A stretch of 64,000 nt of DNA, taken from NCBI RefSeq assembly GCF_042219825.1, contig NZ_JBHJHQ010000003.1, forward strand, positions 310,001 to 374,000. Reading direction: 5' to 3'. The translations under genes and the position numbers were made by a program. Below are positions 1 to 8,133 of the stretch, one piece after another; positions within the stretch are counted from its first letter, which is position 1, and the number at the start of each line of letters is the position of its first letter. The DNA is from JBHJHP01 sp042219825. GTDB taxonomy: Bacteria > Bacteroidota > Bacteroidia > Bacteroidales > UBA5342. Under the pieces are notes generated by a model. It did no database searches, had not been told where the DNA came from, and worked only from the letters and a program-made list of their open reading frames with translations.

Positions 1-1759
1 GCCCACCATTCATGTAACGATCCAGAAGCCGGTGAACCATCATATCCGGATAACGTCGGATGGGTGAGGTAAAGTGTGAATAATACTTGAATGCCAGTCC
101 GTAATGCCCGATATTGAATGTAGAATACTCAGCCTTTGCCATAGAACGGATCGCAATGGTTTCTATCAGATTTTGTTCCGATTTACCTTTAACCTTGGTA
201 AGTACCTCATTTAAAGAAGCAGATATGCTTTCCTCACTGGCTGCATTAATTTTGTATCCAAATTTCTTTATAAACTGTCTGAAGGTATCAAATTTATCCG
301 GCAATGGTTTGTCGTGAATCCTGTAAACAAATGTTTTGGCCTTCTTCCCTTTCGGAACTTTACCAATAAATTCAGCGACAGTACGGTTTGCCAGCAGCAT
401 GAATTCCTCTATTAACTGATTGGAATCCTTGGGCTCTTTAAAAAAGACCCGCAATGGCTTACCATGTTCGTCAATTTCAAACTTCACCTCGGATCGTTCA
501 AAATTAATGGCACCATTAGCAAATCGTTTACTCCTTAATTTCTTAGCAAGACTGTTCAGTATCTTCAACTCCTGTTCAAAATCACCCGGTTTTCCCTCGA
601 GGATATCCTGAGCCTCTTCATATGTAAAACGGCGATCCGAATTAATAACGGTTCTGCCTATCCAGCTATCTTTCACTTCGGCATTTTCGTCCATTTTGAA
701 CACAGCTGAAAATGTCAGTTTTTCTTCATTCGGCCGCAGGGAACATATGTTATTGGATAAGCGTTCCGGCAGCATCGGAACAACCCTGTCTACCAGATAA
801 ACAGATGTTGCTCTTTTATAGGCTTCATTTTCCAGTAAGGTTTTGGGTCGGACATAATGAGTTACATCAGCAATGTGAACGCCAACTTCCCATAAACCAT
901 CTTCGAGTTTCTTAATTGAGAGTGCATCATCAAAATCCTTTGCATCCCATGGATCAATAGTAAACGTCGTGGTCTTTCTGAAATCCCGCCGCTTTTTTAT
1001 TTCCTCTGGGTCAATCTGATCACTTATCTTTTCTGCGGCCTGAATAACATTTTCGGGATATTTATGTGGCAATCCGTATTCAGCAAGAATAGCGTGCATC
1101 TCCGCATTGTTGTCCCCTACATTTCCAAGCACTTCAATAATCTTCCCAATCGGGTTTTTGGCTTTTTGCGGCCAGTCCACAATACGGGCTATGGCCTTTT
1201 GTCCCTGCTTCGCTTCACCCAGTTTATCCAGCGGAATAAAAATATCGTATCCCTGGCGTTTGGTATCAGGCACTAAAAAAGCGAAATTATGCGATACCTC
1301 CACTACTCCAACAAAATCGTTTTTGCCCCGCTTGATGATTTCAACGACTTCACCTTCAGGCAGGCGGCGCTTACGTCTGGCGTATACCACAACCTTCACA
1401 GTATCGCCATTCAATGCTTTATTTAAAGCGTGATCCGGGATAAACACATCTTCCCCTCCCTCATCAGGAACCAGGTAAGCAGCACCACTTCCATCGCGGG
1501 AGAGTGTACCGGTAATAAAAGCACCCTGATTATTAAGCCTGAATCGACCGGTTGAGATTTCATTTAAATGTCCGGCATCAGCTAGTTCTGTCAGTACAAC
1601 ATTCACCAGTTGCTTTTCAGACATGCGTTTCAGATCCAGCTTTTTAGATAGCTGCTTGTAAGTCATAACCTGCTTAGGGGTCTGAATGAATTCATTCATG
1701 ATTAACCCTGACAGGTTGCGTTTATTGATTTTGGGCTTTTTACCTTTTTGTTTTGGCAT
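1..1759 (-). CDS. rnr: Ribonuclease R (3'-5' exoribonuclease), 3' part cut by window edge
   Basis: This is a processive 3'-5' exoribonuclease of the RNB family, which degrades structured RNA in the cytoplasm. The first 586 residues are visible and the C-terminus (catalytic core end, S1 domain) lies beyond the left edge. The N-terminus is short and basic (MPKQKGKKPK), followed by a winged-helix-like segment and a cold-shock OB domain around residues 75-135. The RNB catalytic signature DPWDAKDFDDAL lies at about 269-280 and carries the magnesium-binding aspartates. The ATG at 1759 is preceded in frame by a stop within four codons, so the start is firm. It lies 49 bases downstream of the aminopeptidase P gene and is probably co-transcribed with it. 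RNase R rather than RNase II is favoured by the basic N-terminal extension. Confidence 0.95.
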   Translation of the reverse strand, partial: MPKQKGKKPKINKRNLSGLIMNEFIQTPKQVMTYKQLSKKLDLKRMSEKQLVNVVLTELADAGHLNEISTGRFRLNNQGAFITGTLSRDGSGAAYLVPDEGGEDVFIPDHALNKALNGDTVKVVVYARRKRRLPEGEVVEIIKRGKNDFVGVVEVSHNFAFLVPDTKRQGYDIFIPLDKLGEAKQGQKAIARIVDWPQKAKNPIGKIIEVLGNVGDNNAEMHAILAEYGLPHKYPENVIQAAEKISDQIDPEEIKKRRDFRKTTTFTIDPWDAKDFDDALSIKKLEDGLWEVGVHIADVTHYVRPKTLLENEAYKRATSVYLVDRVVPMLPERLSNNICSLRPNEEKLTFSAVFKMDENAEVKDSWIGRTVINSDRRFTYEEAQDILEGKPGDFEQELKILNSLAKKLRSKRFANGAINFERSEVKFEIDEHGKPLRVFFKEPKDSNQLIEEFMLLANRTVAEFIGKVPKGKKAKTFVYRIHDKPLPDKFDTFRQFIKKFGYKINAASEESISASLNEVLTKVKGKSEQNLIETIAIRSMAKAEYSTFNIGHYGLAFKYYSHFTSPIRRYPDMMVHRLLDRYMNGG

Positions 1760-1808
1760 AATGTATATTTAATGTATAGTAGCGGAGCAGAAGAAGTGTT
1801 GCTAAAGA

Positions 1809-3200
1809 TTACATTCCTGAAGCACACATGGCTTCCACTTCCTCAACAGTAATTGGAATACGTTCACCAAGCAGCTCGCATCCGTTTTCAGTCACCAGAA
1901 TATCATCTTCCAGCCGAATACCACCAAAATCGCGGTAGAAATTGATTTTATCGAAGTTCAGAAATTCCGCGTTGGTTCCATCTGCCTGCCAGGCATCAAT
2001 GAGATGTGGTATAAAATAACACCCGGGCTCATTGGTGATCACATAACCGGTTTCCAGTTTCTTTCCTAAGCGAAGACTTTTTAAACCAAACTGCTGGCTG
2101 CGCTGTATGGTTTCGTCATAACCAACCAGGTCCTCTCCATAATCTTCCATATCATGCACATCCAGGCCCATATGATGGCCCAGTCCATGAGGGAAAAACA
2201 GTGCATGTGCACCTGCTGTCACAGCATCGTCCACATTGCCTTTCATCAATCCCAAATCCTTTAGTCCTGATGCAATAGTTTTCGCTGCAATCAGATGACA
2301 TTCCCTGTAATATACACCTGCCCTGGTCGCCTCTCTTGCAGCCTCATTAGCGTTCAGAACAATCTGGTATATCTCTTTTTGCTTTTGAGTAAACTTACCA
2401 CCAACAGGAGTTGTACGTGTATGGTCTGTTGCATAATTCAGAAATGAAGAACAACCGGCATCCACCACCATCAGATCTCCCTGTTTAAGCTCATTCGGAT
2501 GAACGTGATTATGGAGAATATGACCATTCTTCGTTAGAATTATGGGAAACGAAATTCCTGCAGCATCACTGGCAGCAATGCCCTCGATACGTCCCGCTAT
2601 CTCACGTTCAAACAATCCCGGCTTAGCCATCTTCATGGCTGTTGTATGCATGGCATAGGCAGTTGGCATAGCACTCCTGATTTCCTCTATTTCAACTGCT
2701 TCCTTAACCGAACGCATTTTAATACATGCTTTCAGCAGCTTTTCTGAAACAAAAGTCTCCACTTTATTCGGATGAACATTCAGCAACTCTCCCAGCCAGA
2801 TTTTACGATCGGCACGGTAAGGTGGTAATATATGAATGCGTTGTCCTTTTTTTAATGCGTTGGCTATCAGCTCGCCGAATGCTTTCATCGGCATATGTTT
2901 GGCGCCAACTTTCTGCGCCTTTTCTGCCATGGTTTCCTGCGATCCCATCCACAGAATCATCGTAGATGTAAATTCATCGGCAAAGAAGATATCCTCATTA
3001 TTGTCCACATCTATTGCGGCTGTCAGACCGCCCTGATCATGGCCAAAGAAATACAGAAAAGTGCTGTCCTGCCTGAATCTGTAGGTGTTATCCTCGTAAT
3101 TCATTGGCATTTCGTTGTTCCCGGGAAGCAGAATTAACCCACTACCCATCATTTTTTTCAATTGATCTCTCCGATTGACATACACACTTTTCTGAAACAT
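1809..3200 (-). CDS. pepP: Xaa-Pro aminopeptidase (aminopeptidase P, M24B)
   Basis: The enzyme removes an N-terminal residue preceding proline, in the cytoplasm, using two metal ions. The 463-residue length fits the family. An N-terminal aminopeptidase-P domain (1-170) is followed by the pita-bread catalytic fold. The five metal ligands are all visible: D247 and D259 in VVDAGCSSFLNYATDHTRT, H342 in PHGLGHHMGLDVHD, E391 in ITNEPGCYF and E431 in GGIRLEDD. The gene begins 4 bases after the stop of the upstream pseudouridine synthase, so the two are one transcription unit, with rnr probably following. No missing residue or frameshift is seen. Confidence 0.95.
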   Translation of the reverse strand: MFQKSVYVNRRDQLKKMMGSGLILLPGNNEMPMNYEDNTYRFRQDSTFLYFFGHDQGGLTAAIDVDNNEDIFFADEFTSTMILWMGSQETMAEKAQKVGAKHMPMKAFGELIANALKKGQRIHILPPYRADRKIWLGELLNVHPNKVETFVSEKLLKACIKMRSVKEAVEIEEIRSAMPTAYAMHTTAMKMAKPGLFEREIAGRIEGIAASDAAGISFPIILTKNGHILHNHVHPNELKQGDLMVVDAGCSSFLNYATDHTRTTPVGGKFTQKQKEIYQIVLNANEAAREATRAGVYYRECHLIAAKTIASGLKDLGLMKGNVDDAVTAGAHALFFPHGLGHHMGLDVHDMEDYGEDLVGYDETIQRSQQFGLKSLRLGKKLETGYVITNEPGCYFIPHLIDAWQADGTNAEFLNFDKINFYRDFGGIRLEDDILVTENGCELLGERIPITVEEVEAMCASGM

Positions 3201-3204
3201 AACT

Positions 3205-4194
3205 TTATTTTTTTAGCATTTTAAACATATTCAACTCTTGTTCGGTAAGGAAACGCCATTTACCCCGTGGCAGGTTTTTCTTTGTCAGTCCGGCAAAATA
3301 TACCCTGTCAAGTTTAACCACATCGTACCCAAGATGTTCAAACATGCGCCTTACGACCCGGTTTCTTCCGGAATGGATTTCAATTCCAATCTGCGATTTA
3401 TCCTCGGCATGAGCATAGCTCACCACATCGGCAGCGATAAAACCATCTTCAAGTTCAAAGCCATCCGCCAGTTGTTGAAGATCATTTTTCGTTACATCCT
3501 TGTTCAGGAACACGTGATATATTTTTTTGTGGTTGTACTTTGGATGCGTTAATCGCGCGGATAAATCACCATCGTTAGTCAGCAACAACACGCCGGTTGT
3601 GTTTCTGTCCAGCCGTCCGACAGGATAAACGCGTTCCTCACAGGCATTTTTAATCAGGTCGTATACGGTCTTTCTGGCATTAGGATCCTTTAGCGTTGTA
3701 ACTGTATCCTTAGGTTTATTCAATAATATATACACCTTTTTTTCCGGCTTGATCCGGGTTCCGTCTACCCGAACCTCGTCAGACGGATTGACCCTCACTC
3801 CCAGTTCTGTCACCAACTTTCCATTGACTTTTACTAGCCCCTGCTCAATCAGTTTATCTGCCTCACGACGAGAGCAGATTCCTGCCCTTGCAATGTATTG
3901 GTTCAGCCTAAGATCCGATTTAGGCATTTTTTTGACAGAACGACTTTTAAAACCACCTTCTCCGGGATCTCTACGAGGTTTATCGAATCTTTCTTTTCTT
4001 TTATATTCCCTGCCAGGAGCTCCTTCAGCTCCGTCTTTCTTCCTGTAATCCCTTTTAGGAGCACCACCCTTACCTTCACTGCGCTGAAAATCCTTTTTAG
4101 GTGATCCGGCTTGTCCTTCTTTTTTTCTGAAGTCCTTTTTAGGAGAACCATCCCGGCCCCCTTTTCTGCCTCTGTCTGAATAATTTTGTTTCAT
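3205..4194 (-). CDS. rluB: rRNA pseudouridine synthase (RsuA/RluB family) with repetitive basic N-terminal tail
   Basis: The protein isomerises a uridine in rRNA to pseudouridine. The reading frame stays open to 4236, but the ATG at 4194 (MKQNYSDRGRKGG) is preferred because the extra 14 residues are hydrophobic and unlike the family. Residues 1 to about 90 are a lysine/arginine/glycine-rich tail with four tandem 14-residue repeats. An S4 RNA-binding domain follows (LRLNQYIARAGICSRREADK), then the catalytic domain with the conserved aspartate in PVGRLDRNTTGVLLLTNDG. The length is 329 residues, longer than bacterial RluB cores because of the tail. The family is certain. RluB rather than RsuA or RluE is an inference. 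The gene is first in an apparent rluB-pepP-rnr operon. Confidence 0.9.
   Translation of the reverse strand: MKQNYSDRGRKGGRDGSPKKDFRKKEGQAGSPKKDFQRSEGKGGAPKRDYRKKDGAEGAPGREYKRKERFDKPRRDPGEGGFKSRSVKKMPKSDLRLNQYIARAGICSRREADKLIEQGLVKVNGKLVTELGVRVNPSDEVRVDGTRIKPEKKVYILLNKPKDTVTTLKDPNARKTVYDLIKNACEERVYPVGRLDRNTTGVLLLTNDGDLSARLTHPKYNHKKIYHVFLNKDVTKNDLQQLADGFELEDGFIAADVVSYAHAEDKSQIGIEIHSGRNRVVRRMFEHLGYDVVKLDRVYFAGLTKKNLPRGKWRFLTEQELNMFKMLKK
3982..4149 (-). repeat. Four in-frame 42-base tandem repeats in the rluB tail
   Basis: Residues 16 to about 71 of the RluB-like protein are four successive 14-residue units. Their openings read GSPKKDFRKKEG, GSPKKDFQRSEG, GAPKRDYRKKDG and GAPGREYKRKE. The units are basic and glycine-rich and look like disordered RNA-contacting tails. 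The DNA repeats are diverged rather than identical. Confidence 0.85.
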
Positions 4195-4289
4195 GGTGCA
4201 AAGGTGATAAAAAAACACCAATAAAAACAGATACATAAATCAGGTTCTATTCTTAAAAAGCTTTAATTGTTTGCTCAATATAACTATCA

Positions 4290-4380
4290 GGACTAAAGTC
4301 CATTTTATACCTATCACATTGTAACACGGGGCTTAAGCCCCGTGTTACCTGAAAGACATTAACGTTGGACTTTAGTCCAA
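4290..4380. repeat. REP-like palindrome cluster between rluB and the ABC ATPase gene
   Basis: GGACTAAAGTCC (4290-4301) and its exact reverse complement GGACTTTAGTCC (4367-4378) flank a perfect 28-base palindrome at 4321-4348, which has ACACGGGGC/GCCCCGTGT in its arms. Nested inverted repeats of this size in an intergenic spacer resemble repetitive extragenic palindromes. No transposase is nearby. The element lies between the diverging starts at 4194 and 4451. Confidence 0.75.
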
Positions 4381-4417
4381 ATTGAAAAGGAAGTTATTAT
4401 GCTTTTCAAAAAGCAGT

Positions 4418-4425
4418 TATCTTTG
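4418..4425 (+). promoter_or_regulatory. Bacteroidota-type -7 element (TATCTTTG)
   Basis: TATCTTTG matches the TAnnTTTG consensus and lies 25 bases before the GTG at 4451. It supports that internal GTG over the upstream TTG at 4382, which would lie before the promoter. A convincing -33 TTG is not seen. Confidence 0.5.
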
Positions 4426-4450
4426 TTCTTACAGTTTTAAACATGAAGTT

Positions 4451-5344
4451 GTGATAAAAGTAGAATCCATAACAAAAACATACGGCAAACAGAAAGCTCT
4501 TGATGAAGTCTCTTTCTTTATAGGGAAAGGTGAAATTGTTGGATTTCTTGGTCCCAATGGTGCCGGAAAGTCCACAATGATGAAAATACTGACCGGATAC
4601 ATTCAAATGGATTCCGGGAGGGCTGAAATATCAGGAATTGAAGTAAAAAAGGGTGATATTGCTTCGCGGTATAAGATTGGATATCTCCCTGAGAATAATC
4701 CGCTTTACACAGATATGTATGTGAGGGAATACCTGCGCTTTGTCGCCGGTTTCTATCCGGTTGATCATATAAATGCAAGGATAGAAGAACTGATTGAGAT
4801 CACAGGTCTTGCTCCTGAAAGCCATAAAAAAATCGGGGCTTTGTCTAAAGGTTACCGTCAGCGTGTTGGCATCGCTCAGGCACTTATTCCTGATCCGGAG
4901 GTACTCATTCTGGATGAACCGACAACAGGGCTTGATCCAAACCAGATTGTTGAAGTCAGAGATCTGATAAAGAACCTGGGGAAAGAGAAAACCGTAATGC
5001 TTTCTACCCATATTATGCAGGAAGTACAGGCTATTTGCGAACGAGCCATCATCATCAACAAAGGCAAAATTGTAGCGGATGCTCCGGTAAGTAAGTTAAG
5101 TCAGCAATTGAACAAGAGTTTCAACATCAGAGTAGAATTTGAAGATCCCATTGATGAGGCAAAACTTCGGGCTATTGGCTCTGTTCTGCAGATAGAAACT
5201 TCCGTATCTGTATATAACATTAAAGCCAGCAACGATATCCGAAAAGAAATATCGAGACTGGCTGCCGACAATGACTGGCTAATTCTGTCTATGTCGCTTG
5301 AGAAATCTTCCCTGGAGGATGTATTCAGAGAACTGACGAAATAA
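4451..5344 (+). CDS. GldA-like ABC transporter ATP-binding protein
   Basis: This is the ATPase subunit of an ABC transporter of the GldA type, at the inner face of the membrane. With the GTG start it is 297 residues (MIKVESITKTYGKQ). Walker A is GPNGAGKS, the signature is LSKGYRQRVGIAQAL, Walker B is VLILDEPTTGLDP and the H-loop is STHIMQEV. The C-terminal 80 residues form the regulatory extension typical of GldA/CcmA-like ATPases. An in-frame TTG at 4382 exists but lies upstream of the -7 element. In gliding Bacteroidota GldA works with the GldFG permease; no permease gene is adjacent, so the partner must be elsewhere or different. The gene converges with the OsmC gene, with 9 bases between the stops. 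Confidence 0.85.
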   Translation: MIKVESITKTYGKQKALDEVSFFIGKGEIVGFLGPNGAGKSTMMKILTGYIQMDSGRAEISGIEVKKGDIASRYKIGYLPENNPLYTDMYVREYLRFVAGFYPVDHINARIEELIEITGLAPESHKKIGALSKGYRQRVGIAQALIPDPEVLILDEPTTGLDPNQIVEVRDLIKNLGKEKTVMLSTHIMQEVQAICERAIIINKGKIVADAPVSKLSQQLNKSFNIRVEFEDPIDEAKLRAIGSVLQIETSVSVYNIKASNDIRKEISRLAADNDWLILSMSLEKSSLEDVFRELTK

Positions 5345-5353
5345 AAACACGGT

Positions 5354-5791
5354 TTACTTATCCAACCGAACCAGGTTAGCTTCCAACGACACTTTAACGT
5401 CTTTACTTATGGCCTTTGAAACGGGACAATTCTCCTTGGCTTCATTGGCATATTTCAAAAACATCTCAAGCGCCAGCTCAGGAACATTCCCCATCGTTGT
5501 CAGAACAATTTCCTTGATAGCAAAACCATCGCCTTCTTCCTTCAGATTAACCGATGCAGTGGTTTCGATGCTAGCAACTTTATAACCGTGAGATGACAAA
5601 ATATTGCTTAGTGCCATGGAAAAACAACCGGCATGAGCTGCACCAATCAGTTCTTCAGGAGTGGTTCCTGAACCTCCCATAAACCTGGAATTAAATGAAT
5701 AAGGTGATATGTGCCCTGATGATTCCAACCGGATCAACCCGCTTCCCTTTTTCAAATCTCCTTCCCACTGTGCAAAACCTTTACTTATCAT
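5354..5791 (-). CDS. OsmC family peroxiredoxin
   Basis: Proteins of this family reduce organic hydroperoxides with a pair of cysteines. The 145-residue length is standard. Both redox cysteines are present: C56 in GAAHAGCFSMA and C122 in ENCPVSKA. The N-terminal motif (WEGDLKKGSGLI) and the SRFMGGSGTTPEELIGAAHA core are those of OsmC rather than Ohr or YhfA. It is transcribed alone, converging on the ABC ATPase gene. Its regulation is not visible in the sequence. Confidence 0.9.
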   Translation of the reverse strand: MISKGFAQWEGDLKKGSGLIRLESSGHISPYSFNSRFMGGSGTTPEELIGAAHAGCFSMALSNILSSHGYKVASIETTASVNLKEEGDGFAIKEIVLTTMGNVPELALEMFLKYANEAKENCPVSKAISKDVKVSLEANLVRLDK

Positions 5792-6046
5792 TACTTTTTG
5801 TTTTAGGTTAATAATATCAAATACTTACTTTAAGTAAAACAATGCAAAGACATATACCTTTCATTGCATTAACAGTTATTTCATTTGTTTAACAGCTCTT
5901 TTTCAATTATTTGATCCTAATTGTTTTAACTTGATACTTTCAAATTAAGGGAGTTGAGTGAACCAATAATTTTGGTTTAAAGATTTCCGTTATTCCACAT
6001 TTCATTATGTGAATGTGTTTAATGTTAAACTTAAAAACATTGTATT

Positions 6047-6364
6047 ATGCAACCACTTTATGAGCAGACTTGTATTCATCGTGCAGAGTTATTGGAAGAG
6101 ATCATAGTAAAGGAATATTATTCAATGCTTACCTCGGGCTGGGTCATCGAAGACAGTAATAAACTGGTAAAAACGTATCCCTTTACGGAATACGGTCCCT
6201 CCGTTGTTTTTGTAGATAAAATCGCAGAATTAGCACAGCAGCAGAATCATCATCCCGATATTCTTTTGGGGTTTAAGAAGGTTACAATAAGCTTAACAAC
6301 CCATAGTGCGTCAGGATTAACAGCCAATGATTTCATTATGGCTGCAAAAATTGACAGAATCTGA
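6047..6364 (+). CDS. phhB: Pterin-4a-carbinolamine dehydratase
   Basis: The enzyme dehydrates 4a-hydroxytetrahydrobiopterin so that the cofactor of aromatic amino-acid hydroxylases can be recycled. The 105-residue chain carries the family hallmark NHHPD (H68, H69, P70) and the later LTTHSASGLTANDF segment with the third histidine. The length and the order of conserved blocks match the family. No phenylalanine hydroxylase gene is adjacent. In bacteria lacking one, the protein is suspected of other roles, so the physiological role here is open. Confidence 0.92.
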   Translation: MQPLYEQTCIHRAELLEEIIVKEYYSMLTSGWVIEDSNKLVKTYPFTEYGPSVVFVDKIAELAQQQNHHPDILLGFKKVTISLTTHSASGLTANDFIMAAKIDRI

Positions 6365-6475
6365 TAGGACAACTTTAAATTTTGGTTCACCCGATATTTC
6401 ATAGCAAAATCTGTAACAAAATCCGTTTTTGTACGTAATAACTGTACAATCCCACGGTTAATTAATTGATTTATC

Positions 6476-7447
6476 ATGAAAACATCTTTAGCTATAGTTT
6501 TTGTTGTGGCAATTTTTATAGTTGGCAACTACGTTACAACAGATGATGTAATGAGTCAGCAGATTGACGAAACGTTTAACAACATCAATGCTGTAGAGGT
6601 AAACGGATCCTTTATGAATGTGGAAGTTGAAAGTCACGATGCCGATAATGTGCATCTTTGGGGTGAACTGACAACCAAAAAAGCAGGTGACGATTCAAAA
6701 ATCCTTTATGAAGTAAAGGGCGGGACTTTGTCTGTATGGGTTGAAAAGGATAACAAAATGTTTCAGAACATTTCCGGCCACCTGAAACTTGAAGTTCCTA
6801 AGTATATTCGTGTAAAGGTTAATAACTCATCCGGAAGTATTACTGCAAGAAACTTAAAAAACGACAAACTGGGCTTAACCTCAAGTTCAGGAAGTATTCA
6901 TGCTGAAGGCCTGCAGGGCAAGATGAATGTTTCAGCAAGTTCCGGCAGCATTTCACTTTCAGGTATTGAAGGAGAACTTGATGTTACAACCAGTTCCGGG
7001 AGCATAAAAGTATACGATGCAGAAGGTAATATCAGTGCCAGATCATCCAGTGGGAGCCAGGTGTTTGAAGACATAGAAGGAAAAATAAGAACCAACGCAT
7101 CGTCAGGTTCTTTACGTTTTAATTCTGTTGAAGGAAAGATCAGCGCCGTAACAAGTTCTGGAAGCATCAGGGTAACTGATTTTGAAGGCGCTTTGAACCT
7201 GACATCGTCAAGCGGCAGCCAATCCGGACAAAATGTTCAGCTTAAAGCAGATTCAGAATTCCACTCTGTTTCGGGAAGCATAACCATGAACCTCGATAAT
7301 AATGCCGATGATTTTACATTTGATTTGAGAGCCACATCGGGAAGTCTGAAAGCTTTTGGAAGCAGCGGCAGTAAAACCCTTAAAACCGGTGACGGCGTCA
7401 TTATGGTCCGCGGTTCAAGTTCTTCGGGATCGCAGCGGTATAATTAG
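6476..7447 (+). CDS. Exported serine/glycine-repeat protein (DUF4097-like adhesin fold)
   Basis: The 323-residue protein begins with a hydrophobic segment (ALAIV-type, residues 4-19) that serves as a signal peptide or anchor. The rest is a ladder of about twelve SSGSI, SSGSQ or TSGSL motifs spaced roughly 19 residues apart, each followed by a short hydrophobic strand. This is the pattern of DUF4097 'putative adhesin' proteins, whose repeats stack into a parallel beta structure at or outside the membrane. No catalytic residue is recognisable. The substrate or partner is unknown. It stands alone, converging on the thioredoxin-fold gene with 9 bases between stops. Confidence 0.75.
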   Translation: MKTSLAIVFVVAIFIVGNYVTTDDVMSQQIDETFNNINAVEVNGSFMNVEVESHDADNVHLWGELTTKKAGDDSKILYEVKGGTLSVWVEKDNKMFQNISGHLKLEVPKYIRVKVNNSSGSITARNLKNDKLGLTSSSGSIHAEGLQGKMNVSASSGSISLSGIEGELDVTTSSGSIKVYDAEGNISARSSSGSQVFEDIEGKIRTNASSGSLRFNSVEGKISAVTSSGSIRVTDFEGALNLTSSSGSQSGQNVQLKADSEFHSVSGSITMNLDNNADDFTFDLRATSGSLKAFGSSGSKTLKTGDGVIMVRGSSSSGSQRYN

Positions 7448-7456
7448 AACCACTTA

Positions 7457-8002
7457 TTACTCGTCCAGAAGCTTTTGTATTTCAGAATATAATATCTCCT
7501 TTTTTGAAGGTCTTGGAGCATCAAAATTAATGATATCCCCATCTTTATTCACCAGGAGATAAGTTGGTATTCCATACAATCTGTTTTCACTGTAATTGTT
7601 TTTATATAACTGCCAGAAACCATCCTTATAGCATTCATTTGAAATCAGGATATTTACGCCTTTCAATCGATTTTTAAAAACTAATTCTTCCCAAAGTTTT
7701 TCATTGGCTTTGTCTCTGGTTTTACCATACCTTGAACACATATATAAATATACAACCGAATCATTCCTAAACCGTTGCTTTAAATCGTCCAGATATTGAA
7801 ATTCATTCAGACAGGGGCCACACTTTGTTCCCCAAATATCAACATATACCACCTTATTCTTAAAGACTCCCAAATTAAGAATCTTATCAATATCTCCGTA
7901 TTGATTGAGTGTGTCATTAATCATTATAAACTCACCTTTGTTGTCTTGCGAATAGGCATTTAGAGAAAACAGGATGAACAGGATAATGGTTTGGAATTTC
8001 AT
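7457..8002 (-). CDS. Exported thioredoxin-fold protein (TlpA/ResA-like, CGPC)
   Basis: The 181-residue protein has a signal peptide (residues 1-18, ending AYSQ) and a thioredoxin domain with the active site DIWGTKCGPCLNEF (C61, C64). The cis-proline region is YGIPTYLLVNKDGDI. These features place it with periplasmic TlpA/ResA-type thiol-disulfide oxidoreductases. It lies 131 bases downstream of a larger thioredoxin-fold gene on the same strand. Whether it reduces or oxidises its targets cannot be told from sequence. Confidence 0.85.
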   Translation of the reverse strand: MKFQTIILFILFSLNAYSQDNKGEFIMINDTLNQYGDIDKILNLGVFKNKVVYVDIWGTKCGPCLNEFQYLDDLKQRFRNDSVVYLYMCSRYGKTRDKANEKLWEELVFKNRLKGVNILISNECYKDGFWQLYKNNYSENRLYGIPTYLLVNKDGDIINFDAPRPSKKEILYSEIQKLLDE

Positions 8003-8133
8003 GATTTCTTATAATTTAACCTAATTGAACTATTTTTGAATCAGCTTCTCAAATATTCTGGTAAAGTAATTTTATGTTACTCCTTTTCAGGAACAAAATT
8101 GAGATATGGAAAATTCCGTTGCATTTCAGTCAA

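Noticed and set aside
2726..3137. Plus-strand frames inside the aminopeptidase P gene
   Set aside because: They lie opposite a strongly conserved coding region and have no recognisable domains or signals.
4382..4450. Extended start of the GldA-like gene at the TTG at 4382
   Set aside because: The extra 23 residues lie across the -7 element and are unlike the family; the GTG at 4451 gives the normal N-terminus.
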